A stretch of DNA of 64,000 bases from Blautia sp. Marseille-P3087 (GTDB taxonomy: Bacteria; Bacillota; Clostridia; Lachnospirales; Lachnospiraceae): positions 2,088,677-2,152,676 of the forward strand of contig NZ_LT635539.1 in NCBI RefSeq assembly GCF_900120195.1. Reading direction: 5' to 3'. The notes beneath the pieces were generated by a model. That model worked only from the letters and a program-made list of their open reading frames with translations, was not told where the DNA came from and did not search any database. Position numbers and translations under genes: made by a program. Shown piece after piece: positions 8,912-18,314 of this stretch (position 1 is the stretch's first letter; each line of letters starts with the position of its first letter).

Positions 8912-9212
8912 CAGTTTGTATGTCTAAGTAGAAGTAAACTCCGATTGTATAATCACTTAATTTAAGGGTTTCATTAGCTGTTATATTTTATTAATAAACT
9001 CCCCGCTAACCCTTATAAACACTAACTTTTCTGTAGGTGAGCTTTCCCTTAGGTATTCCCTTGTGTTATATCGTTTCACAAGGCTTTACGAACCCTCGTA
9101 AGGGAAAAAATAAGGGAAGCAAAATCGAATAACACATTATAGCATAATATGAACGGACTGTGTGAACTGCTTGAAATGCTTTTTGAATTTTACAGAAAAG
9201 AGGATTGGTTTA
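8912..9212. other. Intergenic region without recognised gene
   Basis: About 300 bases of AT-rich DNA. The only visible structure is several short repeats of the AGGGAA/TTCCCT type between 9045 and 9120, which could form weak hairpins. I see no coding or RNA gene. Confidence 0.4.
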
Positions 9213-9452
9213 ATGAACATAATATATGCAGATTACAACATTTATCATAACAGCATTGATATATGCACTTATGCCGGATATATTCTTCGGATTGATTGTG
9301 CAAAGGCAGAGGAAGGATTAAAGACAACACCTAATTCAGAGTGTGCCTTGAATGCTTTGGCAATAGACAATCCTGTGAAGTATGCTCGACTTTATCTTGA
9401 CGGTACTATGCAGATGTGGATAGATGCGGAAGATTCGTTGGAACTATGGTAA
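9213..9452 (+). CDS. Small protein, DUF6061-like
   Basis: The ATG at 9213 is preceded by AAAAGAGG, giving 79 residues; a longer reading from 9162 has no ribosome site. It contains IDCAKAEE and ALAIDNPVKYARLYLDGTMQMWI, resembling small Lachnospiraceae proteins annotated DUF6061. No catalytic motif is visible and the function is unknown. A strong terminator follows at once, so it is a monocistronic unit. Confidence 0.65.
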   Translation: MNIIYADYNIYHNSIDICTYAGYILRIDCAKAEEGLKTTPNSECALNALAIDNPVKYARLYLDGTMQMWIDAEDSLELW

Positions 9453-9466
9453 ATAATTCTTAAGTC

Positions 9467-9511
9467 AAAACAAGCACCAAATGACATTACAAGTCATTTG
9501 GTGCTTGTTTT
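9467..9511. terminator. Bidirectional terminator
   Basis: A perfect 19-bp stem (9467-9485 with 9493-9511, 7-base loop) begins with AAAA and ends with TTTT. It lies between the convergent DUF6061-like gene and the MATE gene, so it can end both transcripts. Confidence 0.9.
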
Positions 9512-9563
9512 ATAGATTCCATGGAGCTTTTCTTTGTCGTCCTCTATGAGAAGATTAATAAGG

Positions 9564-10928
9564 TCAGTATTTTCTATCTAAAATTTTATTAAACCGACTA
9601 AAGAACGTTGAAGTTGTTATTATCGCTGCCAAAATATCACTGATTGGCTCAGCCAAAAATACCGCAAATACTTTATTCTGGATAAAATGCGGCAGGATAA
9701 AAATCAACGGAATCAACAGAATCAATTTTCTTAAGCAGGCAAGTAATAAACTAACTTTTGCCTGGCCCAATGCCATGAAACTCTGCTGACAAGCAACTTG
9801 GAATCCAAGAGAAAAAATACCTGCCATGTAAATTCTTAACGCCCATGCCGTATACGTGATTAACTCTGTATTATTCGAAAAAATACCTGCAAACATCTTC
9901 GGAAATAGAAGCATAATCAACCAGAAGCATCCCGTAAAAATTGTACAAACTGTAAATTGAGTAAAAAATGCTTTTTTTACTCGATTTCTATTTCCTGCAC
10001 CATAGTTATAGCTCATGATTGGCTGTCCACCCTGACAAATTCCCTGTAATGGTAATGTTGCAAGCTGGCTAACACTGGTAATAATTGTCATAGCCCCTAC
10101 TGCGAGATCTCCGCCATATCTTGACAAACTGGAAGTAAAACTGATAGACAAAATACTTTCCGTAGATAACATGACAAATGTAGATATACCAAGAGCAAGG
10201 CATGGTAAGATGATTTCTTTTTGCAGTTTAAAGTTTTCTTTTTTAAGATGCAGAATCGTCTTCTTTCCTGACAAGAAACGAAGGATCCATATTGCCCCTA
10301 CAGCCTGACTCAAAACAGTTGCGAGTGCAGCTCCCTTTACTCCAAGATGAAATACGAAGATAAAAATCGGATCAAGAATGATATTGATTACAGCACCAAT
10401 CACTGTTGTCATCATGCTGATCTTTGCAAATCCCTGTGTCGTAATAAATGGATTCATTCCCATCACGATCAAAACAAAAATACTTCCAAGAATATAAATC
10501 CTTGCATAATCCACGCCATAAGGAAGTGTCTTATCGCTAGCACCAAACATCGTCAGTAACTGTGGCGCAAAAGTAAAGAATATCACCGTCAAAGCTGCGG
10601 CCATAAGCATGAGAATTGCAAAACAGTTTCCAAGAATCTTTTCAGCTGTCTTATTATCTTTCTTTCCCATAGAAATCGCTGCACGCGGTGCACCTCCGGA
10701 TCCTGCCAGCATGGCGAAGGCATTGATCAGCATGAGAATTGGCGTAAACAATCCAACACCTGTTAATGCTGCGGCACCGACACCTGGAATATGTCCGATA
10801 TAAATACGGTCAACAATATTATATAAAAGGTTGATGATTTGAGCCACAACAGCCGGTATTGCAAGCTGGGCCAAAAGACGTGGTATTTTTTCTGTTTCCA
10901 TAGCTTGTGCGTTTGACTTACTGTTCAT
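9564..10928 (-). CDS. MATE family efflux protein
   Basis: This 454-residue polytopic protein has about 12 predicted helices arranged as two repeats. Typical MATE segments include QLAIPAVVAQIINLLYNIVDRIYIG near the start and the second-repeat motif GICQGGQPIMSYNYGAGN. It would export cationic drugs or metabolites using Na+ or H+. It ends a run of membrane and lipid genes on the same strand, 50 bases after a CDP-alcohol phosphatidyltransferase, and is probably co-transcribed. Confidence 0.92.
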   Translation of the reverse strand: MNSKSNAQAMETEKIPRLLAQLAIPAVVAQIINLLYNIVDRIYIGHIPGVGAAALTGVGLFTPILMLINAFAMLAGSGGAPRAAISMGKKDNKTAEKILGNCFAILMLMAAALTVIFFTFAPQLLTMFGASDKTLPYGVDYARIYILGSIFVLIVMGMNPFITTQGFAKISMMTTVIGAVINIILDPIFIFVFHLGVKGAALATVLSQAVGAIWILRFLSGKKTILHLKKENFKLQKEIILPCLALGISTFVMLSTESILSISFTSSLSRYGGDLAVGAMTIITSVSQLATLPLQGICQGGQPIMSYNYGAGNRNRVKKAFFTQFTVCTIFTGCFWLIMLLFPKMFAGIFSNNTELITYTAWALRIYMAGIFSLGFQVACQQSFMALGQAKVSLLLACLRKLILLIPLIFILPHFIQNKVFAVFLAEPISDILAAIITTSTFFSRFNKILDRKY

Positions 10929-10978
10929 GTCTGTGTTCTCCTAAATATTATCTAGTCATCTCAATATGATCAAATTGC

Positions 10979-11551
10979 TTATGCAGTCTCTCCCCTAAGT
11001 GTTCTGGTATTCTTGATAATGTACAAAACAACTGATACAACCATCATTATAGCACACAAACCAATTAACAGATCTGACACCATTGGTGTAATGTGGAACC
11101 ATATAATATGCACAGCCACAGTTCCATATAATAAAAAGGTTACTATTTTTCCATGCCAGTCTGCACCATGCACTTTTCCTGTTTTTCGTATCACAAGGCA
11201 TCCACTAACCGCCATATAAAGTTCCTTAACTGCCATTATAACGATCAACGGGAGCATATGTGGAAAGCGAGTAAACGAGCAAATCAACATTGCTGCCTGT
11301 GTCAGCTTATCGGCAACCGGATCGAGAATCTTTCCTAGATTGCTAATCATATGAAATCTTCTTGCAATATATCCATCAGCGAGATCCGTAAGACCGGATA
11401 GCAATAAGATTTCTCCTGCTAACAAAGGATTTTCCTTTACACAATAACTCCATATAATTACTGGAATCAGACAAAACCGAAAAAAAGAAAGCAAATTGGG
11501 TACTGTAATAATTCTATTCAAATTTTCTTTCTGACTTCCTTCACTCTGCAT
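10979..11551 (-). CDS. CDP-alcohol phosphatidyltransferase (PgsA-like)
   Basis: The 190-residue integral membrane protein has the signature D-x2-DG-x2-AR-x8-G-x3-D-x3-D, seen as DLADGYIARRF then GKILDPVADKL. It joins a CDP-activated lipid to an alcohol; phosphatidylglycerophosphate synthesis is most likely given its PgsA-like length. Its start overlaps the FUSC gene end by 11 bases. With cardiolipin synthase and a PLD-like protein in the same cluster, it points to remodelling of anionic phospholipids. Confidence 0.9.
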   Translation of the reverse strand: MQSEGSQKENLNRIITVPNLLSFFRFCLIPVIIWSYCVKENPLLAGEILLLSGLTDLADGYIARRFHMISNLGKILDPVADKLTQAAMLICSFTRFPHMLPLIVIMAVKELYMAVSGCLVIRKTGKVHGADWHGKIVTFLLYGTVAVHIIWFHITPMVSDLLIGLCAIMMVVSVVLYIIKNTRTLRGETA

Positions 11552-12605
11552 GTACGGTCACATCACTTTCCTTTTGTTTCGACATAAACCAATAAAATAC
11601 AGCACAAAATGCCAATGCAAATACAACACCAAAAACATTCTGAATCACTCTAAGACTAACTGCTCCTTTTAATCCATAACTTTCCGCAGCAATTGCGAGA
11701 GCGCCAAAGGTATTAAATACAGCCTGCCAGCCGTATTGCGCTGAAAATCCTACACCAATTCCACCAAGAATTCCTATATAAGCATAGATGGATGATGGAA
11801 GCAGAAAATATAATACGGTGAAGCATATAACGCCTACAATATTTCCGACAATCCTTTTACGGACTCTGTATTGCATGTCTTCCACAAACGGCAAAATTGC
11901 TGACATAGCTGCAATACCTGCCCACATTGCACGTGGCATATTGCAAAGTTCTGCAATGCAAAGGACAATTGGTACACATATAATCTGGCATAACTGCCAT
12001 TTTGTTCTCGATGAAGTGATATCAAATTCCTGGATTAGATCTTTCAAATTTCTTTTAAAAGTTCTATTTTTATGATTTCGATAAAATACAAAACAGGTAA
12101 GAACTGCACCTAAAGCCATTCCGACTAATCGCATCTGATAGCTTTTTCCCGTAACATCATAACCATATAGCAGCAGATACCCAAGAACCAATGTAGATTG
12201 ATTAAACATGAATGGATTATGGCATCCGAACAGAATCAACACAGCCAGTGCCGCAATATTTAACAGCATTCCCAATACCGGTGAAAACTGATTTGCTAAA
12301 TGCGGACATACAGTCATAATTACAAAGAACAAAGCCAAAAGCATCGTAGATTGTCCGGTGTGGATCCCCAGATCCGCATTCCGAAATACCATAAGGCATA
12401 ATAAAACTACTACACCCACAATACTATTCTCATTTCCAAATAAGATACTGAAAATAGTAACAAATAAAAAACAAAATGCCATTGTAACAGCTATCTTTAC
12501 CAAATATACCAGTATATGATATGATTTTTCTTTCACTGTTTCACTCTTTTTCAACAGATTTTTAGAACCTGCCTGATTTAACTGCAATTCCTGATAAAAT
12601 GTCAT
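11541..12605 (-). CDS. FUSC family membrane protein
   Basis: The 354-residue protein contains two sets of transmembrane helices around a short soluble middle (residues about 165-200, rich in basic residues), the FUSC/aromatic acid exporter-like plan. The second set includes RKRIVGNIVGVICFTVLYFLLP. Such proteins export amphipathic aromatic or hydroxycinnamic-type compounds. It follows the sensor kinase by 31 bases and overlaps the next gene. Given the neighbours, bile acids or other detergents are plausible substrates, which is inference. Confidence 0.85.
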   Translation of the reverse strand: MTFYQELQLNQAGSKNLLKKSETVKEKSYHILVYLVKIAVTMAFCFLFVTIFSILFGNENSIVGVVVLLCLMVFRNADLGIHTGQSTMLLALFFVIMTVCPHLANQFSPVLGMLLNIAALAVLILFGCHNPFMFNQSTLVLGYLLLYGYDVTGKSYQMRLVGMALGAVLTCFVFYRNHKNRTFKRNLKDLIQEFDITSSRTKWQLCQIICVPIVLCIAELCNMPRAMWAGIAAMSAILPFVEDMQYRVRKRIVGNIVGVICFTVLYFLLPSSIYAYIGILGGIGVGFSAQYGWQAVFNTFGALAIAAESYGLKGAVSLRVIQNVFGVVFALAFCAVFYWFMSKQKESDVTVHAE

Positions 12606-12636
12606 GTAATTCCTCCTCTATCTGTTTTTCTTAAAC

Positions 12637-13680
12637 TTATATGGCCTCATCTTTCTGTATTGGAAGCTCTACAACAAATCTGCATCCACCATATTCACGG
12701 TTTTCTGCTTTGATTGTTCCTCCGGCACTATCTACAATCCGTTTTACAAGTGCAAGACCAAGACCGTTTCCTTCTGCCTTATGAGAACCATCTACCTGAT
12801 AAAACTTGTCGAATATTCTAGTCTTTACATCTTCCTCGATTCCTGGTCCTTCATCCTCCACAATGAACTTCACAGAATTCTTTTCCTGTTTCAGAAACAT
12901 CGTAATTGTTCCCTTTGCCGGACTAAACTTGATTGCATTATCTAAAAGATTCATCCAGATATGCATAAGAAGTCCTTCATTTCCAGTATATTTGACTTCC
13001 TCCAATTCTACCTGGAAGCCAATTTCTTTTTCTGTCCATTTTGATTCCAAAGAAAGAAATGCCTGACGAATCTGTTCATCCAGTCGATATTTCGTTTTTT
13101 TCATTGGTATATTCTGATTCTCCAATTTAGACAACAACAAAATATTTCCAACCAACCCAGAAAGCCTCTTCGTGTTAAATAAGATTTTTTCTACATATCC
13201 CTCTTGCTCCTGCGATAATTCTTCTCCCTGAAGAAGCATTGTATAACCTTCAATGGCATTGATAGGGGTCTTAAACTCATGAGAAACATTAGATACGAAA
13301 TCCATCTGCAGCACTTCTGTTGCACGAAGCTCTTTTGTCATCACGTTGAAACTTTGGTAGGATTCACCAACCTCTGCTATACGACTGTTCGTTTCCAAAT
13401 GCTGTTCAAAATCTCCTTGAGAAACTTCCTTCATTGCTTTACTGAGTCTGGTAATTGGCTCCAGTAACTTTGCATTAATAAAAGAAGTAATGAGCCCTGC
13501 GATCAGTGTATTAAAAATCAAAAGCCAGCCAAGCACAGGTATACTCCCCGGTAGCTTAAAGAAATGATTTAAAAATGCAAATAATAAAGCAGATATCACT
13601 GTTGAAAATACGAGAGACAGCCAGATTGCACCAGTCAGACAGGACCGAATCTTCAATCTTTTTTCTTTCTTCTGATTCAT
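12637..13680 (-). CDS. Sensor histidine kinase (HAMP, HisKA, HATPase)
   Basis: The 347-residue protein has two N-terminal helices (about 18-40 and 48-70) with only a short external loop, then HAMP (70-125). The phospho-acceptor H134 lies in FVSNVSHEFKTPINAI, and the ATPase N, G1 and G2 boxes include NLLDNAIKFS, DEGPGIEE and GNGLGLALV. The short sensor loop suggests it senses the membrane itself (envelope-stress type). Start and upstream stop share one base (TAATG), so it is coupled to the response regulator. Confidence 0.95.
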   Translation of the reverse strand: MNQKKEKRLKIRSCLTGAIWLSLVFSTVISALLFAFLNHFFKLPGSIPVLGWLLIFNTLIAGLITSFINAKLLEPITRLSKAMKEVSQGDFEQHLETNSRIAEVGESYQSFNVMTKELRATEVLQMDFVSNVSHEFKTPINAIEGYTMLLQGEELSQEQEGYVEKILFNTKRLSGLVGNILLLSKLENQNIPMKKTKYRLDEQIRQAFLSLESKWTEKEIGFQVELEEVKYTGNEGLLMHIWMNLLDNAIKFSPAKGTITMFLKQEKNSVKFIVEDEGPGIEEDVKTRIFDKFYQVDGSHKAEGNGLGLALVKRIVDSAGGTIKAENREYGGCRFVVELPIQKDEAI

Positions 13681-14351
13681 TATTTTTTCACCACCTTATA
13701 TCCAATTCCACGCATAGTTACAATTTCGAAATTTGGATTATCTTTAAAACGCTCCCTAATTCTTCCTATATGCACCTCTATCGTATGTGGGTCTGCCTCT
13801 GTCTCATATCCCCAAACTTCATCCATTAACTGCTGTTTTGTAAATGTTCTTCCCGGCGAAGCTGCCAGCTTATATAAAAGCAGGAATTCTTTTTTAGGCA
13901 AAACAAGACTTTCCTTATCAGTTGTAACCGTCATTGCATCATAATCAAACTCTGTTGAACCGATCACAATTTTGTGTTCATTCAGTATCTGTGCACGGCG
14001 AAGCAGTGCTCCGACTCTTAAAACCATTTCATTCACATTTACCGGTTTTACCATATAATCGTCACTTCCCGAAAGAAATCCCTGGCGCATATCATCAAAG
14101 GAACCTTTCGCAGTAATCATAAGCACTGGTATCTGATATCCTGCTGAACGAAGTTCTGACACCAGTTCATAGCCATCCATAACCGGCATCATAATATCTG
14201 AAATGATCAGATCAATATATTCCTTATCCAATACTTCTAATGCCTGTGCTCCATCCGATGCACTTTTGACTTGATATCCATTCTTCTCAAGCACTTTTTG
14301 GAATAGCTGGCTTAATTCTTTATCATCTTCTACAATCAATATTTGAAACAC
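13680..14351 (-). CDS. OmpR/PhoB-type response regulator
   Basis: The GTG at 14351 behind AAGGAGGAAGG gives 223 residues; the longer ATG reading would run into the previous gene. The receiver domain has the acidic pair E8-D9-D10, phospho-acceptor D52 (ISDIMMP) and K104-region KPV. The C-terminal winged helix has PGRTFTKQQLMDEVWGYE and the VHIGRIRERF recognition helix. It is coupled with the kinase downstream. Likely targets include its own lipid and efflux cluster. Confidence 0.95.
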   Translation of the reverse strand: MFQILIVEDDKELSQLFQKVLEKNGYQVKSASDGAQALEVLDKEYIDLIISDIMMPVMDGYELVSELRSAGYQIPVLMITAKGSFDDMRQGFLSGSDDYMVKPVNVNEMVLRVGALLRRAQILNEHKIVIGSTEFDYDAMTVTTDKESLVLPKKEFLLLYKLAASPGRTFTKQQLMDEVWGYETEADPHTIEVHIGRIRERFKDNPNFEIVTMRGIGYKVVKK

Positions 14352-14368
14352 GTTTTCCTTCCTCCTTA

Positions 14369-15802
14369 TTAAAACAGATACCTTGCCCATCCAAGCAGAT
14401 GCTGTACCAAAAATATTTTTCTCTGACGTTTCTTTGTTAATTCGATTGGCTCTACATGATATGGATCACTATAAGTTCCGCCTTCTAATATCTGGCGGGA
14501 CACTTTTTCATATTCCATCATGCCCTCTTCCAACTGTTTATTAATATCTTTACTACGTATTACAAGCATCAGTTCCGTATCCAGATATGCACTTCTCATG
14601 TCCATATTAAAGGAACCGATTACAGACAGATCATCGTCAATCAGAATACTTTTTCCGTGGTATGAATAACCGCCTTCATATTCCCAGATATTAATCCCTG
14701 TACTTAAGATTCTATTTCTGTTTTTCGCATAATCGGCAGACCCAAATGGATTCCCATTATTCGCAACTGAATTTGTCATGATAGAAAAATCTGAAACGTT
14801 CTCTGCAATCTCCTCCAATGTATTATACATCATATCATTACATATAATATATGGCGTGTGGATCTTCACACGATTTTTTGCATTTTTCATCAATTCTCCC
14901 AACTGATACCACACTACTGGTTCTTTGGAACCTGTGTGAATAGGATTTGACACTAATGTAATCTTTTCTGTCTCAAAAGTTTCGTCCGTATAATCGGTCT
15001 CGCAGATTTTTTCCTTATTCTCTTCAAAATATTTCTGATAGCTGTTCTGCAGCTCTAAAACTGCGTTCTTTACAGATTTTCTATTTGCCAGTTTTTTATT
15101 GTTATGAAAATAACCACTATCTTCCTGATTCCATATGGTTTCAAAATACTCTGACAACTGGTTAACTGAATTTTCTTTCTCAGGTTCATCGCAAACCACT
15201 AACACGTCTCTGTCATAGTTCTTATGTCCCGGAAAATCACCCAGGAAATAATTGTATGTATTTCTTCCCCCAAGAATATATCTCTTTCCATCTGCAATCA
15301 AATATTTATCATGCATTCTACCCATCATTTTCCACGGTTTCAACGGATTGGCCTTATTATACAGTTTAATTTCAACATTCTCATGGGAAGATAATCCATA
15401 GAAATACGGATTTCCTTCCATATCAATCCAACTCTCCATTCCATCTACTAACAGACGAATATGTACACCTCTGTCCGCCGCATCATGCAGTGCTCCTAAA
15501 ATCAATTTTCCACTTTCATCGGATTGAAATGCAAAAGTAGAAAGAATAATTTCCTTTTTTGCATTCTTAATCAATCGCACTCTTTGTAAAAGAGCTTCCG
15601 AATTCTTTTCTATGATCACTGCCCGTTCTGGATTCTCACTGCATTCGTTCCACGACTCATTTTTTGTTTCTTTTTTGGTTGTATTGGACACTTCCGGCTG
15701 CTTTTTATATGCAACGCAGATTCCGAGCAATTCATAAAAAGCCACACATAAAAAAATTGCCAGTATAACAAGAAGGATTTTACATATTTTATGCTTTTTC
15801 AT
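14369..15802 (-). CDS. Phospholipase D family protein, membrane-anchored
   Basis: The 477-residue protein has an N-terminal anchor (residues 8-30) and two PLD motifs: H164-x-K166 with the downstream GGRN (HDKYLIADG), and H382-x-K384 with GSFN (HGKSILIDD). Both halves are complete, so it can form one active site. The family includes cardiolipin synthases and phosphodiesterases acting on phospholipids. It differs clearly from the canonical cardiolipin synthase next door. The gap of 17 bases to the response regulator suggests one operon. Confidence 0.88.
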   Translation of the reverse strand: MKKHKICKILLVILAIFLCVAFYELLGICVAYKKQPEVSNTTKKETKNESWNECSENPERAVIIEKNSEALLQRVRLIKNAKKEIILSTFAFQSDESGKLILGALHDAADRGVHIRLLVDGMESWIDMEGNPYFYGLSSHENVEIKLYNKANPLKPWKMMGRMHDKYLIADGKRYILGGRNTYNYFLGDFPGHKNYDRDVLVVCDEPEKENSVNQLSEYFETIWNQEDSGYFHNNKKLANRKSVKNAVLELQNSYQKYFEENKEKICETDYTDETFETEKITLVSNPIHTGSKEPVVWYQLGELMKNAKNRVKIHTPYIICNDMMYNTLEEIAENVSDFSIMTNSVANNGNPFGSADYAKNRNRILSTGINIWEYEGGYSYHGKSILIDDDLSVIGSFNMDMRSAYLDTELMLVIRSKDINKQLEEGMMEYEKVSRQILEGGTYSDPYHVEPIELTKKRQRKIFLVQHLLGWARYLF

Positions 15803-15933
15803 TGTACATCACCTGATTTCTTTTTATTTCATACTTATACAATACAAAGTCAATCTCAATTTAACCTCAACAAGGTTTGTTTTTTTCATCCATGCAAAAT
15901 CTTCTTTGTACAACAGACTGTTAGATATAGCAA

Positions 15934-15990
15934 AAACGGCCTTTCAAAAACAGTTAACTTCTAAATCAACTGTTTTTTGAAAGGTCGTTT
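15934..15990 (-). terminator. Terminator after cardiolipin synthase
   Basis: A long stem (AAACGGCCTTTCAAAAA against TTTTTTGAAAGGTCGTTT) lies just past the stop at 16001. It divides the lipid cluster into two transcription units, with the bile salt hydrolase group upstream and the two-component group downstream. Confidence 0.75.
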
Positions 15991-16000
15991 CATCAGATTC

Positions 16001-17560
16001 TTATAGCAATCCAGCAAATAATCTCATAAATAATTGTCCCAGTCGCAAATATGCACTTCGTCCGGTTTGATATTGGTCTGTCACATCACGACATTCTCCC
16101 ATCGTTCTTATCAGATCATTTTTTATTTCCACAACTGCCTGACAATCTGCCATAAAACAGCCGTTTTCAAAATGGTGATATAAACTTCGATAATCCAGAT
16201 TAATTGTTCCACAAGTTGCCATACAGTCATCTGCCACACTCATTTTTGCATGACAGAAACCAGGAGTCCACTCATAAACACGAACACCATGTTTAACTAA
16301 TCCATGATAAAAAGAACGAGTTATATTATAAATGAATTTTTTATCAGGGATACCAGGTGTGATAATTCTTACGTCTACCCCTCGCTTAGCAGCCAGACAT
16401 AACGCATGCGTCATTTCATCTGTTATGATTAGATATGGAGTCATAAACCAACAGTATTTTTCAGCTTTATTTATCATACTGATATAAACTTCTTCTCCTA
16501 CTTGCTCATTATCCATAGGGCTGTCTGCATAAGGTTGAACAAACCCAGTTTGCTGTGCCGCATAATCATAGTGGAAAAGGTATTTACTAAAATCAGAATC
16601 ATTAGCATCCTTATCACTTACTGCATTCCACATTTCCAAAAATGTCACCGTAAGCGACTGAACAGCATCTCCTTCTAAACGAATACCTGTATCTTTCCAC
16701 TGTCCATACGGGTGTGTGTAATTAAAATATTCGTTTGCTAGATTATATCCACCTGTAAATCCGACTTTTCCATCAATAACTGTTATTTTTCTATGATCAC
16801 GATTGTTCAAAAACAGATTTAAACCTGGCATAAACGGATTGAATACACGGCAATGAATTCCTATTGCCTCCATCTTTTTCACAAAATCTGTGTTAATAAA
16901 GCCTATAGAACCCATATCATCGTAGAATACTCTAACTTCCACACCTGCTTTTACTCGCTCTTCCAGAACATCTTGAATCTTATGCCATGCTTCAGCGTCT
17001 TCTATCGCATGATATTCCATAAAGATAAACTTCTGTGCTTTCTCCAAATCCTTAAGCTGTGCCTCTAATCCTTTCACTGCTTCATCAAAATACACAATAT
17101 CCGTATTCTGATAGATTGGATACTGCGAATTTCTTTGTATGTAACTTGCTATATTTCCTGCTTTCGGAATTGTTTCTTTTATTCTGCTCAAACACTCCTG
17201 ACTGTCCGGAAGCATTGGTAACAATTTGCTATCAATTTCTGCATATCGCTCACGCATTTTATGTGTGCCACCATTCAAACCAATCAACAAATACAGGCCT
17301 ACACCCATAATTGGGAAAATTAGAATTAAGATGACCCAAGGCATTTTCATAGAGGATGTCTTATTTGATGCGTACAATCCCAAAACCAAGATCCCACTCA
17401 AAATCCTTGTAAATAAATTTATGATTTCTGCATATTCATTCAAGCGTGTTACGATAGTAATAATAAAAATCACTTCTAGAAGAATGCAGATTATGGAAAA
17501 ACACAGCCGTTTTACCCCATTTTTTGTTTTTGCTTTGCCCTCTAAAGTATCTTGTTTCAT
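16001..17560 (-). CDS. cls: Cardiolipin synthase
   Basis: The 519-residue protein has two N-terminal helices (about 20-40 and 75-95), as in bacterial ClsA. PLD motif 1 has H256, K258 and D263 (HRKITVIDGKVGFTGG); motif 2 has H437, K439 and D444 (HAKMSVADD). It condenses two phosphatidylglycerol molecules into cardiolipin and glycerol. It follows the (p)ppGpp synthetase by 35 bases. Cardiolipin enrichment is a known response to membrane-active agents, consistent with the bile salt hydrolase at the head of this unit. Confidence 0.95.
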   Translation of the reverse strand: MKQDTLEGKAKTKNGVKRLCFSIICILLEVIFIITIVTRLNEYAEIINLFTRILSGILVLGLYASNKTSSMKMPWVILILIFPIMGVGLYLLIGLNGGTHKMRERYAEIDSKLLPMLPDSQECLSRIKETIPKAGNIASYIQRNSQYPIYQNTDIVYFDEAVKGLEAQLKDLEKAQKFIFMEYHAIEDAEAWHKIQDVLEERVKAGVEVRVFYDDMGSIGFINTDFVKKMEAIGIHCRVFNPFMPGLNLFLNNRDHRKITVIDGKVGFTGGYNLANEYFNYTHPYGQWKDTGIRLEGDAVQSLTVTFLEMWNAVSDKDANDSDFSKYLFHYDYAAQQTGFVQPYADSPMDNEQVGEEVYISMINKAEKYCWFMTPYLIITDEMTHALCLAAKRGVDVRIITPGIPDKKFIYNITRSFYHGLVKHGVRVYEWTPGFCHAKMSVADDCMATCGTINLDYRSLYHHFENGCFMADCQAVVEIKNDLIRTMGECRDVTDQYQTGRSAYLRLGQLFMRLFAGLL

Positions 17561-17595
17561 ATATATTCCACCTTCCTATTTGCTCAGTTTTCTCC

Positions 17596-18276
17596 CTAAA
17601 TTTCGTGGAACATACCAATTTTGTCTTTTATTCTCTGCATTTCATTATCTGCTTCAATGATAGCTCTTGCAGAATGAAGTAATTCTTCACTTATCTCATC
17701 ATAGCCAGGCATTTCTTCAATTCCTTTTTTATAGCGAAGTTGATGTTCCAATGTTGCCCAGAAATCCATACCATTGGTTCGAATCTGTAATTCTACACGC
17801 ATAGGTGTTTTACCCTTAGCAAAAAATACTGGTATTTCAACAATCATATGATAGCTTCGATAACCATTCGATTTTGGATTTTTTATATAATCTTTTATTT
17901 CAATAACTTTAATATCATCCTGTTGGGTAATCAAATCTGATATCATATAAATATCGTCAATAAACGCACAAACTATTCGAACGCCTGCTACATCATTGAG
18001 ATATGTCTGTATATTTTCTGTTGTAAATTCATATCCCATCTTCTGCAGTTTATCGTAAATACTATTGGGCTGCTTAATTCTTGTTTTTATAAAAGAAATA
18101 GGATTTCGATTGTTCTCAACTGAAAATTCATCATCCAAAACCTCAAGTTTAGTTTGTATCTCCCGAATAGCACAACGATACATCATCATTAAATTATAAA
18201 ATTTTGTAGCATTATTTAAAAACTGTAGTGATTCCGGACTGTCCATCCTGAGTTTTTTTACTTCATCTTTTGTCAT
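17596..18276 (-). CDS. Small alarmone (p)ppGpp synthetase
   Basis: The 226-residue protein contains only the synthetase domain of the RelA/SpoT family: IKTRIKQPNSIYDKL (63-77), DVAGVRIVC (95-103), NGYRSYH (137-143) and VELQIRTNGMDFWATLEH (161-178). There is no hydrolase or ACT domain, as in RelQ/YjbM-type small alarmone synthetases. It pyrophosphorylates GDP or GTP. Such enzymes are usually induced by envelope stress. It sits between the bile salt hydrolase (38-base gap) and cardiolipin synthase, which is unusual. Confidence 0.93.
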   Translation of the reverse strand: MTKDEVKKLRMDSPESLQFLNNATKFYNLMMMYRCAIREIQTKLEVLDDEFSVENNRNPISFIKTRIKQPNSIYDKLQKMGYEFTTENIQTYLNDVAGVRIVCAFIDDIYMISDLITQQDDIKVIEIKDYIKNPKSNGYRSYHMIVEIPVFFAKGKTPMRVELQIRTNGMDFWATLEHQLRYKKGIEEMPGYDEISEELLHSARAIIEADNEMQRIKDKIGMFHEI

Positions 18277-18314
18277 GGAACTTTCCTTTCTACCTCATCC
18301 CTGATTTCAAAACA

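Noticed and set aside
14352..14390. Earlier ATG start for the response regulator
   Set aside because: It would overlap the PLD gene end and add a non-conserved leader. The GTG at 14351 has a strong ribosome site and begins directly at the receiver domain.
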